A DNA stretch of 57,075 nucleotides, from assembly GCA_021807565.1 (NCBI GenBank), contig JAKBCU010000002.1:1-57075 (forward strand), read 5' to 3'. Source of the DNA: Pseudomonadota bacterium. GTDB taxonomy: Bacteria; Pseudomonadota; Gammaproteobacteria; DSM-16500. Positions 56,767-57,075 of the stretch are shown here, piece after piece. The position numbers and the translations under genes are program-made. Each line of letters opens with the position of its first letter. Within the stretch, counting starts at the first letter, position 1. Under the pieces are notes generated by a model. That model saw only the letters and a list, made by a program, of their open reading frames with translations. It did no database searches and was not told where the DNA came from.

Positions 56767-57075
56767 TGCCATACATCACTCGAGAAGATGGTGAACGTTT
56801 CATTATTCCGTCTTATCGTGATACGTTAAGTGCAAAAAAACAGTCTTTATTAAAAAAAGAAATTTTATTATTAAGCCAGGATTATGGCGAATATATTACA
56901 CTGCAAAGAAAGAATATTACTCAGTATGAAGTCGCTTTTTCGCAAGAACCTGGTTATTTGTTAGGTGAAACAGTTTGGCATTATTTCAAAAGACCGTTTG
57001 ATTTAATTTATTGCGAAGCTATTCCCAATTCATCGGAAGCCATTCTCGTTGTCGTTAAATCAGGTAGCGTTTATC
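56766..57075 (+). CDS. PilO-like (type IVb pilus accessory) protein, N-terminal part only
   Basis: The frame opens at ATG 56766, overlapping the secretin stop (TAATG), and stays open for 103 codons to the window edge. It begins MPYITREDGERFIIPSYRDT and has no signal peptide in this part. Order after a PilN-type secretin and the conserved-looking YEVAFSQEPGYLLGETVWHYF region suggest R64 PilO, a bitopic inner-membrane protein. The membrane helix expected further on is beyond the window. Confidence 0.6.
   Translation, partial: MPYITREDGERFIIPSYRDTLSAKKQSLLKKEILLLSQDYGEYITLQRKNITQYEVAFSQEPGYLLGETVWHYFKRPFDLIYCEAIPNSSEAILVVVKSGSVY

Overview
The window looks like part of a gammaproteobacterial chromosome. 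The best guess, from memory of gene families rather than a search, is the order Legionellales (Coxiellaceae or Aquicella-like). Reasons: the AT-rich gene style, the dnaA-dnaN-recF-gyrB block, a complete type IVa pilus set, GacS/BarA-type signalling, and small proteins that resemble Legionella/Coxiella hypotheticals. No rRNA, tRNA, CRISPR array, transposase or integrase was seen.

Layout. (1) 1-8023: a dispersed-looking palindrome and a secreted PEBP-family protein, then mnmG-rsmG-parA, an A-rich coiled-coil gene where parB usually sits, and ubiE-ubiJ-ubiB for ubiquinone synthesis. (2) 8051-13448: dacB (PBP4), two small unknown proteins, an MFS transporter, and a cystathionine beta-synthase / gamma-lyase pair (reverse transsulfuration). 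(3) 13473-28299: the type IVa pilus. On the minus strand are pilMNOPQ-pilF-pilT, pilA with its own terminator and promoter palindrome, and pilB-pilC-minor pilin-pilZ. On the plus strand, divergent from pilM, are fimT-pilW-pilX-pilV and a DUF4124 protein. pilY1 is missing. (4) 28376-39102: a UbiA-type membrane prenyltransferase, a secreted protein of unknown function, a response regulator / hybrid histidine kinase operon, and polA-ruvX-dsbB. (5) 39223-43201: a lasso-peptide-type RiPP cluster. It holds an asparagine-synthetase-like macrolactam synthetase, a 59-codon precursor gene, a secreted protein, an HprK-like kinase, a PqqD-like leader-binding protein (B1) and a transglutaminase-like protease (B2). 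The precursor ends in Ser-Ser, which fits phosphorylation of the C-terminal serine as in paeninodin-type lasso peptides. No exporter gene is present. (6) 43467-49753: dnaA-dnaN-recF-gyrB, with a near-perfect parS site inside the 3' end of recF. (7) 50063-57075: a second pilus or secretion system of the R64/Tcp (type IVb) kind: ATPase, inner-membrane protein, two large prepilins, a PilL/TcpQ-like protein, a lipoprotein secretin and the start of a PilO-like gene, which runs off the window.

The most unusual region is the lasso cluster beside dnaA. Also notable are two type IV pilus systems within 40 kb, parA without parB but with a parS site, and a secretin (PilQ) that lacks the usual AMIN domains. 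Starts were chosen from ribosome-binding sites, promoter positions and family N-termini; alternatives are noted per entry.
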